DNA from: Flavimaribacter sp024343425
GTDB lineage: Bacteria > Pseudomonadota > Alphaproteobacteria > Rhizobiales > Rhizobiaceae
Direction: 5' to 3'
Assembly: GCA_965227645.1 (NCBI GenBank)
Contig: OZ245773.1
Coordinates: 5,270,001-5,334,000 of the forward strand
Length of the DNA stretch: 64,000 nt
Below, one piece after another: positions 6,801 to 14,124 of the stretch (positions within the stretch are counted from its first letter, which is position 1; every line of letters starts with the position of its first letter). The notes under the pieces are model-generated. The model saw nothing but the letters and a program-made list of their open reading frames with translations. It ran no database searches and was not told where the DNA came from. A program made the translations under genes and the position numbers.

Positions 6801-9388
6801 GGGAAAGCTACGAGCCGGGCCAGACGGCGAAGCTCAATATTTCGCCGCGCTTTGCAGGCGTCGCTTTGATCACGGTCGCCAATGAGCGCATGCGCGATGT
6901 CCTGACGGCGTCGGTTCCGGCCGACGGCGCGGTGGTCGATCTGCCGGTCGGCGACGATTGGGGCGCCGGCGCCTATGTGACAGTCACCCTCTTCCGTCCC
7001 GGCGACGATGTCGAGACCCGGCTGCCGTCTCGGGCGATCGGGGTGAAGTGGCTGACGATCGATCCGGGCGACCGGGTTCTCGACGTCGCCCTCGATATCC
7101 CGGACATGATTCGACCCGACCAGGTGCTGAGCGTCCCGGTAAAGATTTCAGGCGCCGGCGCGGGCGAGGCCCGCTTCACGCTGGCGGCTGTCGATGTCGG
7201 CATCCTCAACCTTACGGCCTACGAGCCGCCGGACCCTGAGGCGTGGTATTTCGGCCAGCGCCGTCTCGGCATCGAGATCAGGGACCTGTTCGGCCGGCTC
7301 ATTGATGGCTCCCAGGGCGTGATGGGCGCCATTCGCACAGGCGGCGACGGACCGGGCATGGTGCAACAGGGTAGTCCGCCAAAGCAGAAGCTGGTCTCGC
7401 TTTTCTCCGGCATCGTCGAGACAGACGAGAACGGAGAGGCGACGGTCGAGTTCACCATTCCGCAATTCAACGGTTCGCTGAAGCTGATGGCGGTCGCCTG
7501 GACGGCCGCCGGCGTCGGACAGGCGAACAGGGAACTGATCGTCCGCGATCCGGTGGTCATCACCACCAGCCTGCCGAAATTCCTTGCTCCGGAGGATGTC
7601 TCGGAACTGCGGATCGATCTCGCCAACACGGATGGTCCGGCGGGTCTCTACACGATTTCGGTCGATGTCGGCGAGGCGATCGAACTCGACGCAACTCAAC
7701 TGCCCGATGCCATCGAATTGGCGCAAGGTGAAAAGACGACGCTGATCGCCGGTCTGAAAGCGGTTCGGCCGGGCGTCTCCGATATCGTCGTACATCTAAG
7801 TGGGCCTGACGGATTGACCCTGACGCATGAAGAGCAGCTTGGCGTGCGGCCGGGCGTGTTGCCCGTGACGACGCGTATGGAGCTGCCGCTTGCCGCCAAT
7901 GGCGGTTCCGCGGTTATCGACAGCGAATTGCTCGCGGCCAGTTACCTTCAGGGCGCGACAGTGACCATCGACGTGTCCGGTTCCGGGATCGATGTGCCGG
8001 CGCTTCTGATGTCGCTGGACCGGTACCCCTATGGATGCGCAGAGCAGACCACCAGCCGCGCCCTGCCGCTACTCTACCTGAGCGAACTTGATGCGCCGGA
8101 ATCGCTGTTGCGCGACGAAGGCGTTCGCGAGCGCGTCGAAAAGGCGATCGCCCGCGTTCTGTCCTACCAGTCGGCGGGAGGAAGTTTCGGCCTCTGGGGT
8201 CCTGGTGGGGACGATCTGTGGCTGGATTCCTACGTATCGGACTTCCTCACACGCGCGATTGAAACCGGATATGACGTGCCGGATCAGGCCATGCGCCTGT
8301 CGCTCGACAATCTCCAGAACCGGCTTTCCTACACCAACGATCTGGAAGACGACGGCGACGCGATCGCCTATGCGCTTTATGTGCTCGCCCGCAACAAGCG
8401 CGCTTCGGCCGGAGATCTGCGCTACTACGCCGACACCCGCATCGGTGATTTCAGTTCGGCTATGGCCCGGGCGCAGATCGCTGCGGCGCTTTCCATTTAT
8501 GGCGATGTGGAACGGTCGTCGAGAGCGTTCGATTCGGCCTGGTTCCTTGCCTCCGGCGTCGAGCAGGCGAGCCGTCAGGCTTCGTGGTTTGCATCGCCGC
8601 TTCGGGATGACGCGGCAATGCTGGCGCTTGCCGGTGAAAGTCGGCCTGCGCCGGCGGAAATCGGAGACATGATCAAGCTCGTATCGGACGGTCAGAGGCG
8701 CAAGCCCGCCCAGTCCACGCAGGAGCAAGCCTGGATGCTGCTTGCCGCCCGCGCCGTTCAGGAAACCAGCGCCGATCTGTCTCTGGAGGTCGATGGCGTC
8801 GCCCATGCAGGCGGCTATCGCGCAGAGATCGATGGCGAGGAACTGGCGGTCAATCCGGTGCGGATCGAAAACACCGGGACAGAACCTGTCAACGCGGTGG
8901 TGACGGCTGTCGCCGCGCCGTTGCAGCCGCCGTCGGCGTCCGGCAATGGCTACAGAATTGAGCGTGGCTATTACGATCTTGAGGGTCAACCGGTCAGCAT
9001 TGATCAGGTGGAGCAGAACCAGCGTTTCGTCGCCGTGATCACTGTCGCCAAGGACAATCCGTTGCCGGCCCAGATCATTGTAACAGATCTGCTTCCGGCG
9101 GGACTGGAGATCGACAATCCACGGCTTGTCGACAGCGCGCAGTTGAGCGGCTTCTCCTGGCTCGGAGAAACCAGGGCGGCGCATACGGAATTCCGCGACG
9201 ATCGTTTCACGGCCGCCTTCGAGACCGGATACAAAGCCGGCGAAGTATTCAGGATGGCCTATGTCGTTCGCGCCGTTTCACCGGGCCTCTACACCCATCC
9301 GGCGGCTCAGGTGGAGGATATGTACCGGCCGGACTATTCCGCCCGCACGGCGACGCGGTGGATGGAGGTCAAGGGCGCCGGCCAATGA
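3878..9388 (+). CDS. bacterial alpha-2-macroglobulin with thioester and N-terminal PAN/Apple domain
   Basis: This very large (1836-residue) envelope protein belongs to the family thought to trap foreign proteases in the periplasm. Residues 1-43 form a signal peptide or anchor ending in a hydrophobic run (ILTLAAILLVLTPDGL). A cysteine-rich PAN/Apple-like segment follows (about 50-110; EECKSVCLADGRCKAFTY), then a helical TPR-like region (about 145-240) and the string of MG domains. The thioester motif CAEQ lies at residues 1387-1390 in YPYGCAEQTTSRALPL, so this is the trapping type with an intact thioester. I choose the ATG at 3878, preceded by TGGAGGA, over the in-frame ATG at 3866, which lies inside that ribosome-binding site. 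The stop overlaps pbpC by four bases, the classic A2M-pbpC pairing in which PBP1C may repair the wall after attack. Confidence 0.93.
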   Translation: MSGQPFVSRSRILRFIRNRRSAILTLAAILLVLTPDGLTSAHGADERRIETFENQDFFGHDLRTERDVTLEECKSVCLADGRCKAFTYNTNAGWCFLKSDFSQAQPFQGAVSGRVVTVAAEPDIGPAAVLSFLPEGYVLEATRFRNTLPRSDAGFARLVAAAQRQMQARDYQPAIANLKAALSHQPDSIPSWLDLARAAADKLNLDGSNDWQLKQTATAAALNAYQLTRTATERAQALDLLAKALESREQYRAALESYKESLALVDSQQVLADFQELKARKGFRIVEHVVEADGRTGRICVRLSDPLVKSGVDYASFVTVDGQPAAAINASGNEVCVEGLEHGREYRLTLRPGLPAAVGEALERPIVINAYVRDRAPSVRFTGDSFVLPNSARHGIPVVSVNTSEVEIRLYRIGDRSLASLLSGSQFLRQLDAYDASGIRDDLGEEVWEGTLDVSPELNAEVITGFPVDEALPERRPGVYVMTATTKDAQLDNWSDRATQWFVVSDIGLSTYTGADGMSVFARSLATAEPSAGVTLQLLARNNEVLGEAVTDDQGRAHFPSGYVRGQAGLAPAVLTAADGNDDFVFLDLTRAGFDLSDRGVTGRPSPGPIDLYAWTERGIYRAGETVHLAALARDDTAAAIGDLPLTFVVTRPDGKESQRIVETGGAAGGYELDLDLPQNAMHGAWTVGIHSDPDGPALSEKMFLVEDFRPDRIEFDLDAPSAPLAPGDLAEVGVDGRYLYGAPASGLALEADLKVKSVRERADAPGFIFGLAEEDDISAQIPVNQPAPLDAQGQGTVDIALSGLPATTRPLVADLTVRMREGGGRAVERNASMPVAPTEVMIGVRPQFANGKLAENTVAGFQVAAFAPDGARLALGDVSWSLKRIERHYQWYSAGGRWRYEPVEFTKDIDNGRIALSADAMSEISVPVGWGRYRLDLETDDVMGPATSVEFTAGWYVSAASTETPDGLEIALDGESYEPGQTAKLNISPRFAGVALITVANERMRDVLTASVPADGAVVDLPVGDDWGAGAYVTVTLFRPGDDVETRLPSRAIGVKWLTIDPGDRVLDVALDIPDMIRPDQVLSVPVKISGAGAGEARFTLAAVDVGILNLTAYEPPDPEAWYFGQRRLGIEIRDLFGRLIDGSQGVMGAIRTGGDGPGMVQQGSPPKQKLVSLFSGIVETDENGEATVEFTIPQFNGSLKLMAVAWTAAGVGQANRELIVRDPVVITTSLPKFLAPEDVSELRIDLANTDGPAGLYTISVDVGEAIELDATQLPDAIELAQGEKTTLIAGLKAVRPGVSDIVVHLSGPDGLTLTHEEQLGVRPGVLPVTTRMELPLAANGGSAVIDSELLAASYLQGATVTIDVSGSGIDVPALLMSLDRYPYGCAEQTTSRALPLLYLSELDAPESLLRDEGVRERVEKAIARVLSYQSAGGSFGLWGPGGDDLWLDSYVSDFLTRAIETGYDVPDQAMRLSLDNLQNRLSYTNDLEDDGDAIAYALYVLARNKRASAGDLRYYADTRIGDFSSAMARAQIAAALSIYGDVERSSRAFDSAWFLASGVEQASRQASWFASPLRDDAAMLALAGESRPAPAEIGDMIKLVSDGQRRKPAQSTQEQAWMLLAARAVQETSADLSLEVDGVAHAGGYRAEIDGEELAVNPVRIENTGTEPVNAVVTAVAAPLQPPSASGNGYRIERGYYDLEGQPVSIDQVEQNQRFVAVITVAKDNPLPAQIIVTDLLPAGLEIDNPRLVDSAQLSGFSWLGETRAAHTEFRDDRFTAAFETGYKAGEVFRMAYVVRAVSPGLYTHPAAQVEDMYRPDYSARTATRWMEVKGAGQ

Positions 9389-11481
9389 GACCGGGCAGGC
9401 TCATACGCTGGACCGGCTTGGCGGGCGCTTGCGCGCTTGCTCTGGCGCTTCTTGCCTGGCCGGCGGCGATCTGGCTGGACAAAGCCTACCCGCCGCCGCT
9501 CGCCGGTTTCGATCGACTGTCGCCCGAGGTCACGGATCGCAAGGATCGTCTGCTCAGGGCCTTCGTCAATCCGGACGGGCGCTGGCGGTTGCCGGTTACG
9601 CTCTCCGAAGTCGATCCCGATTTCATCGATCTTCTGATTTCCTATGAGGACCGGCGTTTCTATCATCATCCCGGGATTGACCCAATCGCCATGGGTCGCG
9701 CGCTCTGGCAGATGGCGCTGCACCGCCGGATTGTGTCGGGCGGATCGACCATCACCATGCAGACGGCGCGCCTGCTCGAGCCGCGGCCGGACAGGACCGT
9801 CGGCGCGAAGATCCTGCAGATGGCGCGGGCGTTGCAGCTCGAGAGACGCCTTTCCAAGACCGAGATTCTGCAGCTCTACCTGACGCTGGCGCCCTATGGC
9901 GGCAATCTGGAAGGCGTGCGATCCGCAACGCTGTCCTATTTCTCGAAAGAGCCGGCCGGCCTGTCGCTTGAGGAAATGGCGCTGCTTGTCGCCTTGCCGC
10001 AATCGCCTGAAACCCGCCGTCCGGACCGCTTTCCCGAGCGCGCGCGCGACGCCAGCCTGAGAGTGATCGAAAGGGCCGCCCTGACGGGCCTGATCGCCCA
10101 GGGCGAGCGGGATCGGGTGGCCGATCTGCAATACAGGGCGCGCAAACATCCGCTGCCGTCGCTTGCGCCGCATCTCGCCCGTCGCGCATTGCAGGGCGCG
10201 CCTGACAAGGTCCGCATATCAACGAGTCTGGTACGTCCCGTGCAACAGCGGCTCCAGAGACTTGCCGCCGGCGCGGCCAAGCGCATTGGCGCGAATGTCT
10301 CGGTGGCGATCGTCATGGCCGACAGCCGCGACGGATCCGTGCTGGCGGAAGTCGGCTCCGCCGATATTTTCGATGCAAGCCGCGACGGCTGGATCGACAT
10401 GACGACCGCCGTACGGTCGCCCGGATCGACCTTGAAGCCTTTCATCTACGGCCTGGCCTTTCAGGAAGGTCTCGTCATGCCGGAAACGGTCATTGCCGAC
10501 AGGCCAGCCGATTTCAGCGGCTATCGCCCGCAGAATTTCGACATGACATTCCAGGGCGACGTCACGGTGCGCAGGGCGCTGCAAATGTCGCTGAACGTGC
10601 CCGCCGTGCGCCTGCTCGAAGGCGTCGGGCCGCAGCGGCTTACGGCAATGATGCGTCGCGCCGGCGCCGCCTACAGTTTCAGCGGAGAGGAGGCGCCGGG
10701 TCTTTCGGTCGGTCTCGGCGGTCTCGGCATGAGCCTGAAGGATCTCGTGCAGCTCTATTGCGGGCTGGCGGTTGCGCCCGGTCGTGCTCTGCAGCCGCTG
10801 AACAATGGCGTTGACCCCGTTCGGCCGGGCTCTGGAAACGGTCCCCTCATGGAAGCGCCGGCGATCTGGCATGTCACCGATATTCTGCGCGAACTGGCGC
10901 CGCCGGCCGGTTCCGCCAATGTCGATATCGCGTACAAGACGGGCACCAGCTACGGGTACCGCGACGCTTGGGCGGTCGGCTATGATGGTCGCTACGTGAT
11001 CGGCGTCTGGGTCGGCCGGCCAGACAATGGCGCAGTTCCCGGATTGACCGGCTTCACCGCCGCTGCTCCCGTTCTCTTTGACGCCTTCGTCAGGTCAGGC
11101 GTCGACCATGTCGCCTTCAGGCCGGCGCCGGCCGGCGCGGTGCGTCTGGCGCGCCAGGAGTTGCCGCCCGCCATGCGGTTCTATCGCGGCGCCGGCGAAG
11201 CAGCGGCCTCTCACGCCACGCTGGAGACGGCTCCGCACATCGCCTATCCGCCTGCCGGCGCTCGTATCGCGCTCAGTCAGGGTCGGCAGGCCTACAGTCC
11301 ATTGATCGTCAAGTTGCAGGGCGGACGCCCGCCGTTCCGCTGGCTCGCCAATGGTCGCCCGCTCGAAGAGCCGGGCCGGCGGCGAAATCTCACCTGGATG
11401 CCTGACGGACCGGGCAGCGCGAACATCCTGGTCATCGACGCGGCCGGTCGCACGGCGCGGGTCGATGTCTTCGTGGAGTGA
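9385..11481 (+). CDS. pbpC: penicillin-binding protein 1C (bifunctional transglycosylase/transpeptidase)
   Basis: The 698-residue product has an N-terminal membrane anchor (about residues 12-30) and a GT51 transglycosylase domain with catalytic Glu88 in SYEDRRFYHHPG and the block GGSTITMQTARLL. A transpeptidase domain follows with Ser348 of STLK, the SLN motif, and KTGTSYGYRDAWAVGY. A C-terminal PBP1C-type beta domain ends the protein (about 600-698). Length and domain order match PbpC and not PBP1A. The ATG overlaps the A2M stop (ATGA), which is why I start here and not 27 bases upstream. Translational coupling with A2M is a widely conserved arrangement. No terminator with a T-run follows; the next 370 bases hold a tandem repeat. 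Confidence 0.93.
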   Translation: MRPGRLIRWTGLAGACALALALLAWPAAIWLDKAYPPPLAGFDRLSPEVTDRKDRLLRAFVNPDGRWRLPVTLSEVDPDFIDLLISYEDRRFYHHPGIDPIAMGRALWQMALHRRIVSGGSTITMQTARLLEPRPDRTVGAKILQMARALQLERRLSKTEILQLYLTLAPYGGNLEGVRSATLSYFSKEPAGLSLEEMALLVALPQSPETRRPDRFPERARDASLRVIERAALTGLIAQGERDRVADLQYRARKHPLPSLAPHLARRALQGAPDKVRISTSLVRPVQQRLQRLAAGAAKRIGANVSVAIVMADSRDGSVLAEVGSADIFDASRDGWIDMTTAVRSPGSTLKPFIYGLAFQEGLVMPETVIADRPADFSGYRPQNFDMTFQGDVTVRRALQMSLNVPAVRLLEGVGPQRLTAMMRRAGAAYSFSGEEAPGLSVGLGGLGMSLKDLVQLYCGLAVAPGRALQPLNNGVDPVRPGSGNGPLMEAPAIWHVTDILRELAPPAGSANVDIAYKTGTSYGYRDAWAVGYDGRYVIGVWVGRPDNGAVPGLTGFTAAAPVLFDAFVRSGVDHVAFRPAPAGAVRLARQELPPAMRFYRGAGEAAASHATLETAPHIAYPPAGARIALSQGRQAYSPLIVKLQGGRPPFRWLANGRPLEEPGRRRNLTWMPDGPGSANILVIDAAGRTARVDVFVE

Positions 11482-11614
11482 TTCGGCGGCGGGTTGGCGC
11501 GCGGAACAAAGCATGAATTCGCAGCTGCATTTTTACGCTGGATGTGCTATACAAACGGTGTTGTGCAGGCCTTGAAATTCGAGCGGTTCACGGCAACCAA
11601 ACCCGAAAATCGCG

Positions 11615-11766
11615 GATTCCCGAAACAAAGCCAAATGCAATTTCTATGGAGATCGGCGATTCCCGAAACAAAGCCAGATTGATTTTTGCCTGTGATTTGC
11701 CAGAATCCCGAAACAAAGCCAGATTGGATTTTACCCGCGGTTTGTCGGAATCCCGAAACAAAGCCA
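11615..11766 (+). repeat. four tandem 43-45 bp repeats with a 19-bp core
   Basis: The core GAWTCCCGAAACAAAGCCA occurs at 11615-11633, 11658-11676, 11703-11721 and 11748-11766, so the period is 43, 45 and 45 bases. A degenerate copy (ACCCGAAAAT) precedes them near 11601. Units two and three are similar over nearly their whole length, including GATTGRATTTT after the core. The region 11482-11853 contains no convincing gene. An 84-codon open frame runs through the array (repeating SRNKAR every 15 codons), but it has no clear ribosome-binding site and the 43-base unit shifts the reading frame. The array ends just before the AT-only palindrome at 11798. Confidence 0.85.
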
Positions 11767-11797
11767 GAAATTTCCTCCAGGTCGCAATTGCACCCTG

Positions 11798-11832
11798 AAA
11801 ATATTATAAATATCTGATATTATTAATATTTT
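11798..11832. repeat. 35-bp AT-rich near-perfect palindrome
   Basis: The arms run 11798-11814 and 11816-11832 around a central T; 15 of 17 positions pair. The outer arms are AAAATATTA and TAATATTTT, and the inner part is ATATCTGATAT. The stretch 11796-11842 has almost no G or C. It lies between the tandem repeats and the 3' end of the convergent lytic transglycosylase gene. It could be a weak bidirectional terminator or an easily melted or cruciform-forming site. Confidence 0.7.
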
Positions 11833-11853
11833 ATAAAATTCGACAGGCGAGCG

Positions 11854-13038
11854 CTAGTTGAACACCGCATTATAGACGTCCTCGTCCATGTGGCCGTCCG
11901 GCGTCATGCCGTTGCGGGCCTGATATGTGCGGATGACTTCGCGCATCGGCAGGTTCACGCGGCCGTCGGTCCGCGGCACCGGATAGCCCATCTTCTTCAG
12001 TTCGTGCTGAAGGGCGACGCGCTCTTCCTTGTTGAGCGGCCGCTCGACGTTCCAGGTTCCACTGAAGGAAGGCGTCCGGTCGGCGATCCGGTCGGCGAGA
12101 TGCGCCACCGCCAGCGCATAGGCGTCGGAGAAATTGTATTCCTTGATGACGAAGAAATTGTCGGTCACCAGAAAGGCGAGGCCCTCGACGCCGCTTGGAA
12201 AGAACAGCGTCGCGTCGCCCTTCGAAGGCAGCGGCCTGCCGTCCGTGCGCACGACGCCGCGCCGGGTCCAGCCAGCAAAACTGTCATCCGCCTTTGTCAG
12301 GTCGATGTTCTTCGGCAGCGTGACCTGGTAGCCCCACGGCGCGCCCGGCTTCCAGCCTTTCTGCTTGAGGTAGTTGGCGGCCGAGGCGAGCGCGTCCGCC
12401 TCGCTGGACCACAGGTCGCGCTTGCCGTCTCCGGAATGATCGACGGCGTATTCGATGAAGCTCGACGGCATGAACTGCGTCTGGCCGACCGCGCCGGCCC
12501 AGGATCCGCGCATCTGGCTTCGGCTCATTTTCTCGGTCTGCAGGACGAGGAGAGCGTTGACGAACTCCTTCTCGAAGAACTCCCTGCGATAACCGGCGTA
12601 GGCGAGCGACGCGATGGACCGGAGCGTGTCGCTCTTTCCGATGTAGCCGCCATAATTGGTTTCCATGCCCCAGATGGAGACGAGCACGTAGCGGTCGACG
12701 CCGTATTTGCGTTCAATGCCGTCGAGGGTGCGCTGATACTTCTTGGCCTTGGCGCGACCATTGCTGACCTGGCCCGACGTGACGCGCTTGTCGAGATACT
12801 GTCCGATCGACCGTTTGAATTCCGGCTGCGACTTGGTCAGGCCGACGAGCTTGCTGTCATATGTCATGCCCTTCGTGGCGGCATGGAACGTGTCCCAACT
12901 CACGCCCGCGGCGGCCGCGGCCGGATAGAGAGATTCGACGTAATTCTCGAATTTCGGTTTCGCCGCGGCGATGTCGAAGACTGTCAGCGTGGTCACGAGA
13001 ACAGTCAAAGCATGAAAGATTAGGCGCAATTTTATCAT
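11854..13038 (-). CDS. MltB-type lytic murein transglycosylase with C-terminal peptidoglycan-binding domain
   Basis: This enzyme cleaves peptidoglycan glycan strands to 1,6-anhydro products. The 394-residue protein has a signal peptide (residues 1-26, ending in DIAAAKP) and an SLT_2/MltB catalytic domain (about 30-320) with the catalytic glutamate E126 in SIWGMETNYGG. The usual blocks GSWAGAVGQTQFMPSSF and DHSGDGKRDLW are present. A peptidoglycan_binding_1 domain closes the protein (about 330-394; LQHELKKMGYPVPRTDGR). It stands alone on the minus strand, convergent with pbpC. No clear Shine-Dalgarno precedes the ATG, but the signal peptide begins naturally there. Confidence 0.93.
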   Translation of the reverse strand: MIKLRLIFHALTVLVTTLTVFDIAAAKPKFENYVESLYPAAAAAGVSWDTFHAATKGMTYDSKLVGLTKSQPEFKRSIGQYLDKRVTSGQVSNGRAKAKKYQRTLDGIERKYGVDRYVLVSIWGMETNYGGYIGKSDTLRSIASLAYAGYRREFFEKEFVNALLVLQTEKMSRSQMRGSWAGAVGQTQFMPSSFIEYAVDHSGDGKRDLWSSEADALASAANYLKQKGWKPGAPWGYQVTLPKNIDLTKADDSFAGWTRRGVVRTDGRPLPSKGDATLFFPSGVEGLAFLVTDNFFVIKEYNFSDAYALAVAHLADRIADRTPSFSGTWNVERPLNKEERVALQHELKKMGYPVPRTDGRVNLPMREVIRTYQARNGMTPDGHMDEDVYNAVFN

Positions 13039-13250
13039 GTGTTGAGAATAGCAGAAGCATAAGCGCCCCGATAGCGTCAGGGTAAGGTCGCATGAAGAGA
13101 AACAAGTGGATTTGCTCTGCGCTGTATTCTACCTGTCATTTTAACTGGATAGTGGATTGTGAGAGTAGGTTGATGTCCAGACTGGTAGTTTGCTTCGCCT
13201 GAGCTTAGAATTGCGCTGGCGGGCTGAAAGGAAATACAAGCAAGTAAATA

Positions 13251-13994
13251 ATGACATCACCTAGACTCGCGACCCTCACGGAATTCACGGCGCAGCTACC
13301 TGATATCGAGAAGGTCAACGAGGTGATCAGTGGCCTCGACGCGGTCATGAACGCCTTCGATATCCGGTTTTACGTCATCGTTCGGCATCCGGCCTTTTCG
13401 CGCGATCTCATCGGTCAGGTGCTTGCCGGACGCTGGCCCGATGGATGGCCGGAACGGTATCTCGCCAGAAATTATGTGCTTGTCGATCCGATCGTCCGAT
13501 ACATGGGCCGGTCGCAGGTCGGCTTCAACTGGGCGGATGCGATCCTCGCCTACCATTCCGACCCGGATTACAGCCGCATGCAGAGAATGATGCTCGACGC
13601 GTTCAAGCACGGACTTGAGGGCGGATACGCCTTTCCCATCCACGGCCGGGGTGGTCTGGTCGGCAATATGAGCGTCAGTGGCCGGGCGGCGGAACTCAAG
13701 ACGAATGAATTGCAGGCTTTCGACACGTTGGCGAAATACGCCTTCTGGCGCCTGCAGGAATTGGCGGGATCAGACGAGGTCACGCCATCCTACACCGATC
13801 CGCATCTGACTGTCAGGGAAAAGCAGATCCTGGCCTTTCTCGGCGACGGTCTGACTTCCAACGAGATCGCGTCCGAACTGGAATTGTCGCGGCATACGGT
13901 GGACTGGCATATGGGTTCGCTGCAGGAAAAACTGCAGGCGAAAAACCGCCACCACACGATCGCGATAGCATTTCGTCTCGGGCTTATTTCCTGA
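13251..13994 (+). CDS. LuxR-family regulator with autoinducer-binding domain (LuxR solo)
   Basis: The 247-residue product has an acyl-homoserine-lactone binding domain (about 20-165) and a C-terminal LuxR helix-turn-helix (about 182-247; LTVREKQILAFLGDGLTSNEI, SRHTVDWHMGSL). The six residues that line the signal pocket in TraR/LuxR appear conserved: Trp66, Tyr70, Asp79, Pro80, Trp94 and Gly125. It may therefore still bind an acyl-HSL or similar ligand. No luxI synthase gene is present within the window, so it is a solo receptor here. The nearest purine-rich ribosome-binding candidate (GAAAGGAAA) is unusually far from the ATG at 13251, so the exact start is not secure. Target genes cannot be read from the sequence. 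Confidence 0.87.
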   Translation: MTSPRLATLTEFTAQLPDIEKVNEVISGLDAVMNAFDIRFYVIVRHPAFSRDLIGQVLAGRWPDGWPERYLARNYVLVDPIVRYMGRSQVGFNWADAILAYHSDPDYSRMQRMMLDAFKHGLEGGYAFPIHGRGGLVGNMSVSGRAAELKTNELQAFDTLAKYAFWRLQELAGSDEVTPSYTDPHLTVREKQILAFLGDGLTSNEIASELELSRHTVDWHMGSLQEKLQAKNRHHTIAIAFRLGLIS

Positions 13995-14002
13995 TATTAC
14001 TA

Positions 14003-14014
14003 GGCAAATTTGCC
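14003..14014. promoter_or_regulatory. perfect 12-bp palindrome between luxR solo and pyc
   Basis: GGCAAATTTGCC is a perfect palindrome nine bases after the luxR stop and about 110 bases before the proposed pyc start. It is followed by an A-rich stretch and a TTGACT box at 14045. It could be an operator for pyc or a dyad at the luxR 3' end; nothing in the sequence decides. Confidence 0.3.
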
Positions 14015-14124
14015 CGGTAAAAAATATTGCGACGCAAAATTTCCTTGACTTTACCCACCGGGTCCGTGGCTTAATGGCCGATGCGCCTCAAGGCGCGTTA
14101 ATGTCTGGATACGGAGCAGTCCTC

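Noticed and set aside
11615..11766. CRISPR-like array
   Set aside because: Cores are only 19 bases, the intervening 24-26 bases are similar to one another, only four units are present and there are no cas genes.
11544..11798. 84-codon open frame with repeated SRNKAR across the tandem repeats
   Set aside because: The 43-base unit breaks the 15-codon periodicity, there is no ribosome-binding site, and the peptide repeat is just the translated DNA repeat. I treat the region as non-coding.
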